From NCBI GenBank assembly GCA_028277225.1, contig JANQHB010000004.1:8241-72240 (forward strand): a stretch of 64,000 nucleotides of DNA, read 5' to 3'. Position numbers and translations under genes: made by a program. Shown here piece after piece: positions 50,521 through 58,934 of the stretch; the first letter of the stretch is position 1; every line of letters starts with the position of its first letter. The DNA comes from Chlorobium sp. Lineage in GTDB: Bacteria; Bacteroidota; Chlorobiia; Chlorobiales; Chlorobiaceae. Under the pieces are notes generated by a model. It was not told where the DNA came from, did not search any database, and worked only from the letters and a program-made list of their open reading frames with translations.

Positions 50521-51165
50521 ATGCAGGAGATCACTCATATCCTGCTCGACATGGACGGTACCCTGCTGGACCTGTATTTCGACGATTATTTCTGGGGGCA
50601 GCACGTACCGGCGAAGTATGCCGAAAAGCACAGCATTTCCTTCGGCTCCGCGAAAGAAATACTGTATGCCAAATACAAGTCACATGAAAAAACCCTGAAC
50701 TGGTGTGACATCGACTTCTGGTCAAGAGAGCTCTACCTTGACATTCCTTCACTCAAAGAAGAGATCGATCACCTGATTGATGTTCATCCGCATGTCTTTG
50801 ATTTCCTCAACCTCATGCGCGAACAGGGGAAAAAAATTTTTCTGCTTACCAACGCTCATTTCAAGGCCGTCGAGATAAAGTTCAGAAAAACACAAATCGG
50901 CGATTATTTCGACGAGGTGCTCAGTTCATTTACTGTAGGGCATCCGAAGGAGCACCTGGATTTCTGGCACAAGGCCGAAGCAAGGTTGCAGTTCGACAAA
51001 AAGCGCTCACTCTTTATCGACGACACGGAGGATGTTCTGAAAACAGCCCGGGATTACGGGATCAGGCATCTTCTGTTCAAGGCAAAAGCAAGTTCAATGA
51101 GCGAACCGAAAAAAACCGAACATTTTCCGGTTATCCACGATTTCAGGGAGTTGATGGAGGAATAA
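50521..51165 (+). CDS. HAD hydrolase, GMP/IMP nucleotidase YrfG-like
   Basis: A protein of about 214 residues with HAD motifs ILLDMDGTLLDLYFDDYFW (nucleophile Asp), FLLTNAHFKAV (motif II), the Lys in VGHPKEHLDFW (motif III) and FIDDTEDVLKTARDYGI (motif IV). FWGQHVPAKYAE and the NW..DFWS cap pattern match YrfG, which dephosphorylates GMP and IMP. The frame reaches a TTG at 50497, but that lies in a repeat block, so ATG 50521 is used. It follows serA by 48 bp and might be co-transcribed; a phosphoserine phosphatase role would then be tempting but is not supported by its motifs. Confidence 0.85.
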   Translation: MQEITHILLDMDGTLLDLYFDDYFWGQHVPAKYAEKHSISFGSAKEILYAKYKSHEKTLNWCDIDFWSRELYLDIPSLKEEIDHLIDVHPHVFDFLNLMREQGKKIFLLTNAHFKAVEIKFRKTQIGDYFDEVLSSFTVGHPKEHLDFWHKAEARLQFDKKRSLFIDDTEDVLKTARDYGIRHLLFKAKASSMSEPKKTEHFPVIHDFRELMEE

Positions 51166-51166
51166 T

Positions 51167-51256
51167 GTTGATTTGTTGAACTGTTGAATTGTTGAGTTGT
51201 CAGTAAAAAACATCTTAAGTGCTCTACTCACGAATCACCATTCACGATTCACGAAT
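51167..51256. repeat. Octamer and heptamer repeat blocks
   Basis: 51167-51198 holds four 8-bp units (GTTGATTT, GTTGAACT, GTTGAATT, GTTGAGTT), the complement of the block at 3723-3754. 51226-51256 holds 7-bp units of the ATTCACG type, the complement of the CGTGAAT family. Both lie between the convergent YrfG-like and SafE-like genes. Confidence 0.7.
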
Positions 51257-51280
51257 ATCCCCCCTCCTTACTCCTGCATT

Positions 51281-51958
51281 TTACAACACCTTCACCACGA
51301 AATATACCCCGGTCAGGATCATGATCAGGCTGGCGAGCTTGTAGAGCCTTTCACGGGCCTTCGCGCCAATGACGTCAATAACTTTCCCGGCAAGCAGCAG
51401 GGCCGGAGAAGTACCGATCCCGAAGAACAGCAGCATGGAAGCGCCCTGAAACATCCCCGCCAGGTGGTTTTCCGCCTCCATGGAAGTCCTTGCCGCCGCA
51501 AGCAGGGCGGTATAGGTCAGACCGCAGGGCAGAAATCCAAGCACGATCCCCATCGGATAATAGGTTCCGGCAGTACGCGGTCCCCTGAAGATTTCCATGG
51601 TTTTACCGATGACCGATGACAACCACGAGCTGTTGCCCGTTTTTTTCTGGACAGGTATCCACCCGCCTATGGCTATTCCCATGACAACGATCGACAACCC
51701 GGCCATTACCATGATCGCCGACTGAATCTTCTCGATCGAAGTCGTGAGTACCAGAAAGGATCCGAAGAACCCGACAACCGCCCCCATGATCATATAGGTT
51801 GTTGTTCTCCCGAGGTTGTAAAGAATATGGTGCAGATAGCGCAGTTTCCGTTCCCCGAGCGAATAAGCCGCCACGACCGGCCCGCACATCCCGATACAAT
51901 GGCCGAAACCACCCGCGAGTCCGGTGAGAAACATCAAGACCCAGGTACTCTCTTCCAT
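51281..51958 (-). CDS. Sulfite exporter TauE/SafE-type membrane protein
   Basis: A 225-residue protein with about six membrane segments. The GGFGHCIGMCGPVV motif at about 16-29 and the FLPCGLTYTALLAAARTSM stretch at about 150-168 are typical of the group (UreH/DsbD-like) that is regularly found with cbb3 oxidase assembly genes and is thought to take part in copper handling. Its start lies 6 bp from the ccoS stop codon and it is the last gene of the cco unit on the minus strand. Confidence 0.88.
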   Translation of the reverse strand: MEESTWVLMFLTGLAGGFGHCIGMCGPVVAAYSLGERKLRYLHHILYNLGRTTTYMIMGAVVGFFGSFLVLTTSIEKIQSAIMVMAGLSIVVMGIAIGGWIPVQKKTGNSSWLSSVIGKTMEIFRGPRTAGTYYPMGIVLGFLPCGLTYTALLAAARTSMEAENHLAGMFQGASMLLFFGIGTSPALLLAGKVIDVIGAKARERLYKLASLIMILTGVYFVVKVL

Positions 51959-51964
51959 AACCGG

Positions 51965-52135
51965 CTACTTTTTTGATTGTGTTTCCCGTGATTGATCATC
52001 CTCGTCGTCCAGCATACGGTATTTCGGGGCTTCCGGGTCGTCGAACTGGCCGCTCTTGACAGCCCAGACAAACAGAAGCCAGGCTGCAACCCCCAGAAAA
52101 AAGACGATAAATATCAGGAAAAAGGTGGTGTACAT
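51965..52135 (-). CDS. ccoS: cbb3 oxidase assembly protein CcoS
   Basis: A 56-residue protein read directly from the minus strand: one membrane segment (FLIFIVFFLGVAAWLLFVWA) followed by the CcoS signature KSGQFDDPEAPKYRMLDDED. CcoS is needed for cofactor insertion into the cbb3 oxidase. It is too short for ordinary gene calling but the motif and position between ccoI and the SafE-like gene make it secure. A heptamer-rich gap of 91 bp separates it from ccoI. Confidence 0.93.
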   Translation of the reverse strand: MYTTFFLIFIVFFLGVAAWLLFVWAVKSGQFDDPEAPKYRMLDDEDDQSRETQSKK

Positions 52136-52140
52136 GGTGG

Positions 52141-52224
52141 ATCGTAAATCGTGAATGGTGAATAGTAAATGGTAATGAAAAATCTTTCTGCTCCCTATTC
52201 ACGATTCACGATTTACGAATCACG
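52141..52224. repeat. Inverted pair of heptamer arrays inside the cco cluster
   Basis: Five ATSGTRA-type heptamers at 52141-52175 (ATCGTAA, ATCGTGA, ATGGTGA, ATAGTAA, ATGGTAA) face four units of the complementary kind at 52197-52224 (ATTCACG, ATTCACG, ATTTACG, AATCACG). The transcript could fold into a long imperfect hairpin between ccoI and ccoS, which may affect the relative expression of the two. Confidence 0.7.
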
Positions 52225-52226
52225 AT

Positions 52227-54650
52227 TCAGAACTTCCTCAGCCTCATTGCGTTACCAACAACAACCAGCGAACTGCATGCCATCAGAAAGGCCGAAATGA
52301 TCGGGTGCAGGAAACCGCCGATTGCAAGGGGTATAGCAACCAGGTTATACGAAAAAGCCCAGAAAAGGTTTTGGCGGATAACAGTAAAGCAGCGCCTGGA
52401 GCCGTCAATAAGTGCGGTAATGAGACCGAGGTTATCCTGCATAACGACGACTCCTGCGCTTTCGAGCGCGATATCGGACGCGTGGCCAAGCGTCACCCCT
52501 GTGTCGGCTTCCGTCAGGGCTGGGGCATCGTTGATACCATCCCCCACCATGATGATCCTGTTGCCATCGAGCCTCATGCTCCTTATAACGTCCGCTTTCT
52601 CCAGAGGATTCAGACCAGCTCTGATATCATCTATGCCACAACGGTCAGCAACAAACCGGGCGACCTGCCGGGCATCTCCGGTCAACATGCTGACCCGTAT
52701 ACCGCGATCCCTGAGTCCTGAAACAAGCGCTCCGGCATCGTCACGAACATCATCGATCATACCGATCATTCCCGCAAAAACCTTGTCGACGGCAATGAAA
52801 ACCACCGTTTTTCCGCTTTCCGCAAGTTGTTGAAACAGAGCCTCATGCTCACCGGGAATAACCACGCTGTTTTCTTTCATGAAAACCCTGTTTCCTGCAA
52901 GACATGATCTTGTATTGACTGTTCCGGAGACACCCTTGCCGGCAATGACATGAAAACTCTCTACAGGCATCAACGCTCCCGAATATTCCCTGACAATAGC
53001 CCTGCCTGCCGGATGTTCGGAATACTTCTCCAGGGACGCAGCATACCCCAGCAATGTATCCCGTGTAGTCATGCTTATCACGTCGGTCACCGACAGGCTC
53101 CCGTCGGTTATGGTCCCTGTCTTGTCAAGCACGATGCAATCCGTCCTTGAAACAGTTTCAAAAATATCGCCCCCCTTGACAAGAATCCCGTTTCTGGCCG
53201 CCGAACTTGTTCCCATAAGAATCGCCAGCGGTGTTGCCAGTCCGAGAGCACAGGGACATGCCACGACAAGGACGGAAACTGCATTCATCAATGACACCGA
53301 TATGTCAGCGGTAGTCACCATCCAGTATGCAAAAGAGAGGAAAGCAAAAAAGACGACAAGCGGCACGAAATACCCCGCAGTCCTGTCGGCAATCGCCTGG
53401 ATCGGCGCTTTGCGGAATTGCGCATCTTCTACCGTGCGGATAATTCCGGATAGAACCGTATCGTTTTTCCCGGCCGATACCCGAACGGCAAGCATGCCAT
53501 TGAGCGATATCGTCCCCGCAAAAACCTCCTCTTCTCTCGATTTGAATACAGGTTTCGATTCCCCTGTAAGCATCGATTCGTCCACATCCGCTTCTCCCTC
53601 GACAACCATCCCGTCAAGAGGAAACTTCTCCCCGGCTCGCACTTCAATGGTGTTTCCCGGACTCAGTTCCTCCAGCGGCACCAGACGCGTTTCACCGGAA
53701 TCCGTCAGGAGCCGGGCTTCCCCGGGCTGCATTTCGATCAGCAGCGAGAGCGTGTTTCCTGCTTTGAGTTTCGATCCTGCTTCGAGAAACCGCCCGAGCA
53801 GAATAAACGTGACGATCATCGCTGATGTATCGAAATAGACCTCGCCGCCGGTAAAGATCATAACAATACTGTAGGCATATGAAGAAACCGATCCGAGCGC
53901 TATCAGGACATCCATACTGAGCGACCGCCTGAGAACTGCGCGAACGGAGTTTTTCAAAAACGGATACCCGGAGTAGAACAGCACCGGGGTCGCCAGAGCC
54001 CAGGCGATGAGCTGAAAGGTCCGTCGGTACTCTGCGTCAATGCCCTGGAAAAAGCCCGCATAGAGCGCGGCCACAAAAAGCATAAGCTGCATCGAAAAAA
54101 AGGCGGCAGTGCCGAACCTGAGAAGGAGATCGTTTTTTTCGCGAACAAGCGCTTCGGTGAATGCCGTCGGATGGTATGGATGGGGCGCATATCCTATCGA
54201 CCGGATGCCTTCGAGAATCCCGCTTAAAGAAAGTTTTTGGTCTTCCCATTGAACAGTCAGGCGATGGGTCGCATAGTTGACCCTTGCCGAAACCATTCCG
54301 TCCATTTTCATGAGGTATTTTTCAACCAGCCAGACGCATGATGCACAACGAATTCCCGACAGCACCATATCCAGCGATGAGGTTGTCCCGTATTTTCTGA
54401 CAGTGTCTTTAAAAGCATTTGGTTTGACCAGGGCTTTTTCGGGAGGACCCGGCGTCCAGCCGCACCGGTTGCTGTAAAAGGTATCGAACGACTCCCGGTG
54501 AATGAGCTCGTAGACACCGAGACAGCCCTGACAGCAGAAATATTTTGTTTCTCCGTCGAAATCTGCAGTAACGGCCGCTTCCGGCTTCATCTCCAACAGA
54601 CAGTGGTTACAGCGGATCATGGCCGATGACTGGGATTCATTCCCTGACAT
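52227..54650 (-). CDS. ccoI: Copper-transporting P-type ATPase CcoI
   Basis: An 807-residue P1B-type ATPase that supplies copper to the cbb3 oxidase. The N-terminus has a Cys-rich metal site (CNHCLLEM, FCCQGCLGVYELI) followed by a heavy-metal domain with GIRCASCVWLVEKYL. Eight membrane segments include the ion-binding CPC in VVACPCALGLATPLA; the catalytic DKTGT is in CIVLDKTGTITDG, actuator motif LTGESKP and hinge GDGINDAPAL are present. The double Cys N-terminus marks the CcoI/FixI group. The start at 54650 overlaps the upstream lipoprotein gene by 14 bases; a Met at 54620 is an alternative. Confidence 0.95.
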   Translation of the reverse strand: MSGNESQSSAMIRCNHCLLEMKPEAAVTADFDGETKYFCCQGCLGVYELIHRESFDTFYSNRCGWTPGPPEKALVKPNAFKDTVRKYGTTSSLDMVLSGIRCASCVWLVEKYLMKMDGMVSARVNYATHRLTVQWEDQKLSLSGILEGIRSIGYAPHPYHPTAFTEALVREKNDLLLRFGTAAFFSMQLMLFVAALYAGFFQGIDAEYRRTFQLIAWALATPVLFYSGYPFLKNSVRAVLRRSLSMDVLIALGSVSSYAYSIVMIFTGGEVYFDTSAMIVTFILLGRFLEAGSKLKAGNTLSLLIEMQPGEARLLTDSGETRLVPLEELSPGNTIEVRAGEKFPLDGMVVEGEADVDESMLTGESKPVFKSREEEVFAGTISLNGMLAVRVSAGKNDTVLSGIIRTVEDAQFRKAPIQAIADRTAGYFVPLVVFFAFLSFAYWMVTTADISVSLMNAVSVLVVACPCALGLATPLAILMGTSSAARNGILVKGGDIFETVSRTDCIVLDKTGTITDGSLSVTDVISMTTRDTLLGYAASLEKYSEHPAGRAIVREYSGALMPVESFHVIAGKGVSGTVNTRSCLAGNRVFMKENSVVIPGEHEALFQQLAESGKTVVFIAVDKVFAGMIGMIDDVRDDAGALVSGLRDRGIRVSMLTGDARQVARFVADRCGIDDIRAGLNPLEKADVIRSMRLDGNRIIMVGDGINDAPALTEADTGVTLGHASDIALESAGVVVMQDNLGLITALIDGSRRCFTVIRQNLFWAFSYNLVAIPLAIGGFLHPIISAFLMACSSLVVVGNAMRLRKF

Positions 54651-55074
54651 TGAACGTGAATGCCGGTTTCAGGGTGTCGGACAGAAGCAGGGTCGCCTTC
54701 CAGAGTGTCTTTCCGCTGGCACACCTGACGATAATACCCGTTCCCCGGTAATGACTGTCCATGCTTTTTTCCAGCTCAACCCGGTTTTTTCCCATGTCCA
54801 TACCCGGCATCGACAGATCGAGAACAAGGATGTCCGCTTCCGGAGATTTTCCTTCGAACGAAACATCGAAGGCCAGTTCCTTCATGTGAACAACGGGTTT
54901 GGGCATGATATCGAGCGTAACCACGTACTCCCCGGCCGACTTTGTACAGGAGTCCGCATGCGGATCGCAGTCCGCAGCAGGCCCCTTTCCCATCGAGCAT
55001 GCAGCAATGGCGAGAAAAAACATGATGGGGATCGAGAAAACAAATGAACGTTTCATCTGATATCGGTAAACCAT
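54637..55074 (-). CDS. YtkA/FixH-like lipoprotein
   Basis: A 145-residue protein with a lipoprotein signal (MFFLAIAAC) and a mature domain VTLDIMPKPVVHMKELAFDV and LSMPGMDMGKNRVEL, the Met-rich pattern of YtkA-like proteins, which resembles copper chaperone sites. The domain is related to that of FixH. The start at 55074 has AGGA 6 bases upstream and overlaps the ccoH gene by 22 bases; Met at 55056 would also give a good signal peptide. Placed between ccoH and ccoI, it probably helps deliver copper outside the membrane. Confidence 0.8.
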   Translation of the reverse strand: MVYRYQMKRSFVFSIPIMFFLAIAACSMGKGPAADCDPHADSCTKSAGEYVVTLDIMPKPVVHMKELAFDVSFEGKSPEADILVLDLSMPGMDMGKNRVELEKSMDSHYRGTGIIVRCASGKTLWKATLLLSDTLKPAFTFNVRE

Positions 55075-55490
55075 TTTCTTCCTGTATTGATTGACGAAGT
55101 TGCAACATCAACTTTCATAAAACACTTCCCGTGATAAGGGAGAGAGATACCTGCCCGGTAGACTCCCGGTTCGGTTTCGGTCATCGTAAGCGTCGTGTCG
55201 TAGCGATCGTCCTTCACGCCGCACGCGGAAAAAAAAACCTCCGCCCCGCGCAACGGCTTATCCTGCTCAAAAAGTTTGACAATCACCTCGTTCTCCCCTT
55301 TCCGGAACACATCGGGAAGCAGGATTTTCAGACCAAGCGAGTCCTCGAGTTCCCTGGTAGTAAAGTATCCGGTTGCCTTCTCGTAATAATTATCTTCGAC
55401 AAGAGCCTCCGATTCCCTGTGTGCAACATAAAACCCGATTACCATGGCGAACAGAAAAACCGCATAGAGAGTAACAAGGAATGGTTTCAT
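55053..55490 (-). CDS. ccoH: FixH/CcoH family protein
   Basis: A 145-residue protein with one N-terminal membrane segment (LVTLYAVFLFAMVIGFYVA) followed by the ALVEDNYYEKATGYF stretch typical of FixH/CcoH, and a beta-rich domain ending with TETEPGVYRAGISLPYHGKC. CcoH is required for assembly or stability of the cbb3 oxidase. It is the first gene after the insert that breaks the cco cluster; the gene overlaps the downstream lipoprotein gene by 22 bases. Confidence 0.88.
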   Translation of the reverse strand: MKPFLVTLYAVFLFAMVIGFYVAHRESEALVEDNYYEKATGYFTTRELEDSLGLKILLPDVFRKGENEVIVKLFEQDKPLRGAEVFFSACGVKDDRYDTTLTMTETEPGVYRAGISLPYHGKCFMKVDVATSSINTGRKWFTDIR

Positions 55491-55829
55491 CTATTTACTG
55501 AAAAATGTCTACGAAATCCTTCCTTTCAAACCACCCGGAAACAGAACGATCTTTACACAGCACTGCATGTGAAGGGTGAAAAGATTGAAAGGCTACCGGC
55601 ACCAGCAGGTCAAACCTCGGAAATGGCAGGCCTGTTGTCATCGACTTGTCATTATAGTTTTTTTGATCCATAACTTATCGTTTATTAAACCGTTTTGGCA
55701 TTTTTGTAATCCTGTAGTATGCCCCAAAAAAGAAAAGAGGTCAGTGATCATAGAAGAAAAAACTTCCGCAAAGACAACACCATATTTAGTTAACCGATCA
55801 CTGTACAAAACACAGAATTATATCTCCAT
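55491..55829. other. Left border of the insert in the cco cluster, no gene
   Basis: A 339-base stretch between ccoH (minus strand) and the plus-strand alpha/beta hydrolase. It becomes visibly AT-richer toward 55830. No open frame with a recognisable product, insertion-sequence end or target duplication was found. It should hold the promoter for ccoH-lipoprotein-ccoI and that of the hydrolase. Confidence 0.4.
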
Positions 55830-56480
55830 ATGCTTGAAAGATATCATGTGACAACATCGATTTCCGGTCATTACATGATCAGGAAACCTTCTTTTGGCGC
55901 TCCTTTTCCTCTTCTTGTAGGCTTCCATGGATACGGACAGTTAGCCGAAGCTGAACTCGCTCTTCTTCAGCAAATTGAAGGAAGTTCAGGCTGGATATGC
56001 TGTGCAATCGAAGCTCTTCATCCTTTTTATGCAAAGAAAGGTGGTATTGGAGCAAGCTGGATGACTCGCCATCATCGCGAAATAAACATCACTGAAAATA
56101 TCGCATATATCGACAAAGTACTCTCGGAACTTGGCCAACGATATCCTCTGGATGGAACGCTTGTATACCATGGCTTCTCTATGGGAGCAACTATGGCGGT
56201 CTACAGTGCCCTTCTCGGGCAACATTCCCCAAATGCGGTGATGCTCCTTGGAGGAGCTATCCCAAGAGAACATGAGAGACTGGAAAAAATGAACAAGGTG
56301 CACATTGCTCGAGGCAATAGCGATATTTTATACAAGAAAAAAGAATATGAACGCGATATGGCAAAGTTGGGCGAGTCAGATGTTCCGTTTGTTCACTGCA
56401 GTTTTCCAGGAGGTCATGAAGCCGGCGAAATGTATCTCAAATCTGCAGGAGCTTTCCTGAAACAAGTAAATAACTGTTAA
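55830..56480 (+). CDS. Phospholipase/carboxylesterase-like hydrolase
   Basis: A 216-residue alpha/beta hydrolase: LLVGFHGYGQLAEAEL (oxyanion hole), nucleophile elbow YHGFSMGATMAVYSALL with Ser in GFSMG, and a C-terminal FPGGHEAGEM with the catalytic His. The pattern fits the carboxylesterase group that cleaves esters of small molecules or acyl-proteins. Codon use is AT-richer than in the flanking cco genes. It is convergent with the radical SAM gene, sharing a hairpin terminator. Both belong to a segment that separates ccoG from ccoH, which suggests joint acquisition. The substrate is unknown. Confidence 0.82.
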   Translation: MLERYHVTTSISGHYMIRKPSFGAPFPLLVGFHGYGQLAEAELALLQQIEGSSGWICCAIEALHPFYAKKGGIGASWMTRHHREINITENIAYIDKVLSELGQRYPLDGTLVYHGFSMGATMAVYSALLGQHSPNAVMLLGGAIPREHERLEKMNKVHIARGNSDILYKKKEYERDMAKLGESDVPFVHCSFPGGHEAGEMYLKSAGAFLKQVNNC

Positions 56481-56485
56481 CTTTA

Positions 56486-56508
56486 GTTACGACACAAGTT
56501 GTCGTGAC
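56486..56508. terminator. Bidirectional hairpin between hydrolase and radical SAM gene
   Basis: Arms 56486-56494 (GTTACGACA) and 56500-56508 (TGTCGTGAC) pair over 9 bp with one G-U pair and a 5-base loop CAAGT. It fills the space between two convergent stop codons 28 bp apart. Confidence 0.8.
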
Positions 56509-57468
56509 TTATTCAAGAAGAGTTCTATCGAGATAAGAGGAAAACTGAACCATATTTTCAAAGAAAGACTCAACCTGGAATGTACCTTCAATAAGCTTGC
56601 CACGTTTCCAGCAACGAAACGTTTCCGGTTTGGCAAAATCGATCAGACAGATTTCAATTTTAGGATTATGATGATATTCATAACACCCCATACAACCCAG
56701 ACAACGATTCCCTGGTGTCGGATCGAGACCATCAATTTTCACCTTTCGCTTGTAAACTTTATCATAGGGAATTCGACTGTCAACAATGCCTTTTAATTCC
56801 TCTAATGTATATGGGTCACTATCGATGAATTTGCCCACCTTCCCTATTGAGCGGTAGTGTATATACCTGACGCTTTTATAACGTTCTGACAAATCCATCA
56901 GATCCATAACGACACCCTCATTGACACCGCGCACGATTATGGCAGTTATCGCAATACGGCGAATACCGACGTCGTCAAGATTCTGAAGCGCTTTCAGCTT
57001 TTCTTCTGCATAATCACCGTTATCGATGTGCCGATACCATGCATTGTTGGAACCTCCGTTCATCGATATCGTAGCAATAACAGGAACACCGGTGTCCTTC
57101 AACGCCCTGGCAAGAGAAAGATCTGTAAACACAGCTCCATTTGACACAAATGAAACCATGTGTTTATGCTCATTTGCCGTCGTAATAAACTCTAAAAATT
57201 GCGGGTGCAATGTTGGTTCACCACCCATAAACCTGAACGCAACACGGTTTGGCAAACGCCGACATACCTCCCGGAAATATTTCAGCGACATATCCGGCAA
57301 TGTTCTGACCGGATTATAACAGTAATTACAACAGTAATTACAACGGTGGGTCAGATCAACATAGATAAGCGGGAACGGATTTTCATCGACGGTATGGACG
57401 ATGGAGGAACCAATCTTGCCTGACGGAAAATCCTTGAGTTTGGGTATGGTATATTCTTGAAAAGCCAT
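56509..57468 (-). CDS. Radical SAM enzyme with C-terminal Cys motif
   Basis: A 319-residue radical SAM protein. The cluster motif is in DLTHRCNYCCNYCYNP (Cx3Cx2C), followed by FRFMGGEPTLHPQFLEFI (the GGEP motif), FVSNGAVF and ATISMNGG. A second Cys-rich stretch, NRCLGCMGCYEYHHN with a further Cys in IEICLIDF, lies at about 250-275 and could hold an auxiliary cluster, as in SPASM or twitch enzymes. The overall pattern is of the MoaA/SkfB/peptide-modifying type, but no named subfamily was recognised. A 50-codon frame ends 9 bases upstream, and the gene sits in the insert within the cco cluster. Substrate unknown. Confidence 0.85.
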   Translation of the reverse strand: MAFQEYTIPKLKDFPSGKIGSSIVHTVDENPFPLIYVDLTHRCNYCCNYCYNPVRTLPDMSLKYFREVCRRLPNRVAFRFMGGEPTLHPQFLEFITTANEHKHMVSFVSNGAVFTDLSLARALKDTGVPVIATISMNGGSNNAWYRHIDNGDYAEEKLKALQNLDDVGIRRIAITAIIVRGVNEGVVMDLMDLSERYKSVRYIHYRSIGKVGKFIDSDPYTLEELKGIVDSRIPYDKVYKRKVKIDGLDPTPGNRCLGCMGCYEYHHNPKIEICLIDFAKPETFRCWKRGKLIEGTFQVESFFENMVQFSSYLDRTLLE

Positions 57469-57477
57469 GCAGGAACA

Positions 57478-57630
57478 CTATTTTTCAAATTGATCAATCA
57501 TCTCTTGGCATTTTGGCAGAAAAATTCCGGGATAACCGGATTTTCCAGACCATTGAATCCTCTCTGCTTTTCCCGCAAAATGGATACCCTTACTGCATGA
57601 AGAAATCCTGCCGTCACCCCAAATGAGCAC
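57478..57630 (-). CDS. 50-codon ORF directly upstream of the radical SAM gene
   Basis: Reading the minus strand from a GTG at 57630 gives 50 residues beginning MLIWGDGRISSCSKGIHFAG and containing QWSGKSGYPGIFLPKC. Its stop codon is 9 bases before the radical SAM start, the spacing expected in an operon. The composition (Gly, Lys, Ser, two Cys, two Trp) is protein-like and the frame is blocked by a stop just upstream. It could be a peptide substrate or partner of the enzyme, the tail of a decayed gene, or chance. There is no Shine-Dalgarno sequence, but most genes here lack one. No precursor family was recognised. Confidence 0.35.
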   Translation of the reverse strand: MLIWGDGRISSCSKGIHFAGKAERIQWSGKSGYPGIFLPKCQEMIDQFEK

Positions 57631-57656
57631 AGACTACTGCCAACCATGTGCTCATT
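57622..57656. terminator. Perfect 10-bp hairpin downstream of ccoG
   Basis: AATGAGCACA at 57622-57631 pairs without mismatch with 57647-57656 around a 15-base loop. It lies about 140 bp past the ccoG stop codon (minus strand), so it may end the ccoNOQPG transcript. It also covers the possible GTG start of the 50-codon ORF and could regulate it. There is no T run. Confidence 0.6.
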
Positions 57657-57797
57657 AAACTTCTTACGATGCGGGCAATACTGATCTCTACAAAGAAAAC
57701 CTGTCGGGGCTAATGGCGATTACCTGTCGATAATCACAGGAGATTTGTCTGTTTCATTATACGAACCAATGCAAAAAAATAAATACAAAACATTGCA

Positions 57798-58901
57798 TCA
57801 CAAAAATCCAACGCTTTTTTCTATCTCCACCTTATCACCCAGAAGTTTGAAAAGGACGCTTCCTTTCCCACCCTCGCTACGAACCAGCACCTTGCCTTTG
57901 CTGAACGAAAATGGTTCAAGCTCCAGGATTGTTTCTCCGATAACGACAAAACCGTCCTCCGATAAAAGCTCGAGCTTCCGGGGTTGTGACGTATTATTAT
58001 AAAGTGACCAGCTGTAGCGGTTGATCCCCTCGGGCATGATCTCCGGATCGCGGTATATCTGGAAAGACACAGCCGGACGGCTATAGATCATGGCTGCAAG
58101 GATGAGGCCTGCGGCAACCGTCATTCCCCCAAGCCAGAAGGATTTCGGTCGTAACAGGTTACCCCGGTACCCCGGGAATGGCTTCATACCTCTTTTCTCC
58201 GTAACAACCGCACAGGCATCGATACACTCTGCGCAAGCGATACACTTGGAACTCAAACCCTCCTTTATGTCAATCCCGACAGGACATGCCAGAACGCAGT
58301 CATCACATTGCATACATTCGTTCTCCCGTGAGCGGTCATATTCGATCACGAGAGTATCCTTGTCAAAGAGCGCGTTCTGCATCATTGCGTAAGGGCAGAT
58401 CGAGGTGCAGAACCTCCTGCCGAGAAATGCAAGTTCCGCATAGATCAACACCCACTGCACAAGAAAAAACACCGTTATGACAGGAGCACGAAAAAGACGC
58501 AGCATGGCTTCGGCCGGGGGCACAAAATACCAGAGTATCGTCAGAGAAACCAGCGCCGAAAAGAACAGCAGAGCGGTGTAGCGGGAAAATGTCCTGCCCA
58601 AAAAGGGTAAGCGCCGGGCAATGCTATCGGAGAGATCGAGAAAGACCGTCTGGGGACAGAGCCATCCGCACCATACCCGACCGAAAACAGCGGTAACCGC
58701 TGTGATGAAAAGCATAAAAAAAAGAATCGCTAACAGTATCAGATAGAATTCGTTCATCCAGATGACCGAGCCGAAAAAATAAAGCTTGAGTTCGGCAATA
58801 TCGAATCGCAGGGCGCTTTGACCATTGATCCGGACAAACGGCAGGCCTGTGATCAGGATAGCCTGCAGCGTTTCAACAATTCTTCTGTATCGATGCCACA
58901 A
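57798..58901 (-). CDS. ccoG: cbb3 oxidase accessory protein CcoG
   Basis: A 367-residue membrane iron-sulfur protein (RdxA/FixG/CcoG), which takes part in copper reduction or assembly of the cbb3 oxidase. About five membrane segments are present, with RVWCGWLCPQTVFLDL and RRFCTSICPYAMMQ, then a two-cluster ferredoxin domain: CMQCDDCVLACPVGIDIKEG and CIACAECIDACAVV. The C-terminal domain is immunoglobulin-like (ELLSEDGFVVIGETILELE). The frame has only a TTG start at 58901, and the protein is about 80 residues shorter at the N-terminus than usual CcoG, though the first membrane segment is kept. It is 33 bp downstream of ccoP. Confidence 0.92.
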   Translation of the reverse strand: MWHRYRRIVETLQAILITGLPFVRINGQSALRFDIAELKLYFFGSVIWMNEFYLILLAILFFMLFITAVTAVFGRVWCGWLCPQTVFLDLSDSIARRLPFLGRTFSRYTALLFFSALVSLTILWYFVPPAEAMLRLFRAPVITVFFLVQWVLIYAELAFLGRRFCTSICPYAMMQNALFDKDTLVIEYDRSRENECMQCDDCVLACPVGIDIKEGLSSKCIACAECIDACAVVTEKRGMKPFPGYRGNLLRPKSFWLGGMTVAAGLILAAMIYSRPAVSFQIYRDPEIMPEGINRYSWSLYNNTSQPRKLELLSEDGFVVIGETILELEPFSFSKGKVLVRSEGGKGSVLFKLLGDKVEIEKSVGFL

Positions 58902-58934
58902 GTGAGTCGAGCACTTTTACATGTTGGACGGGAA

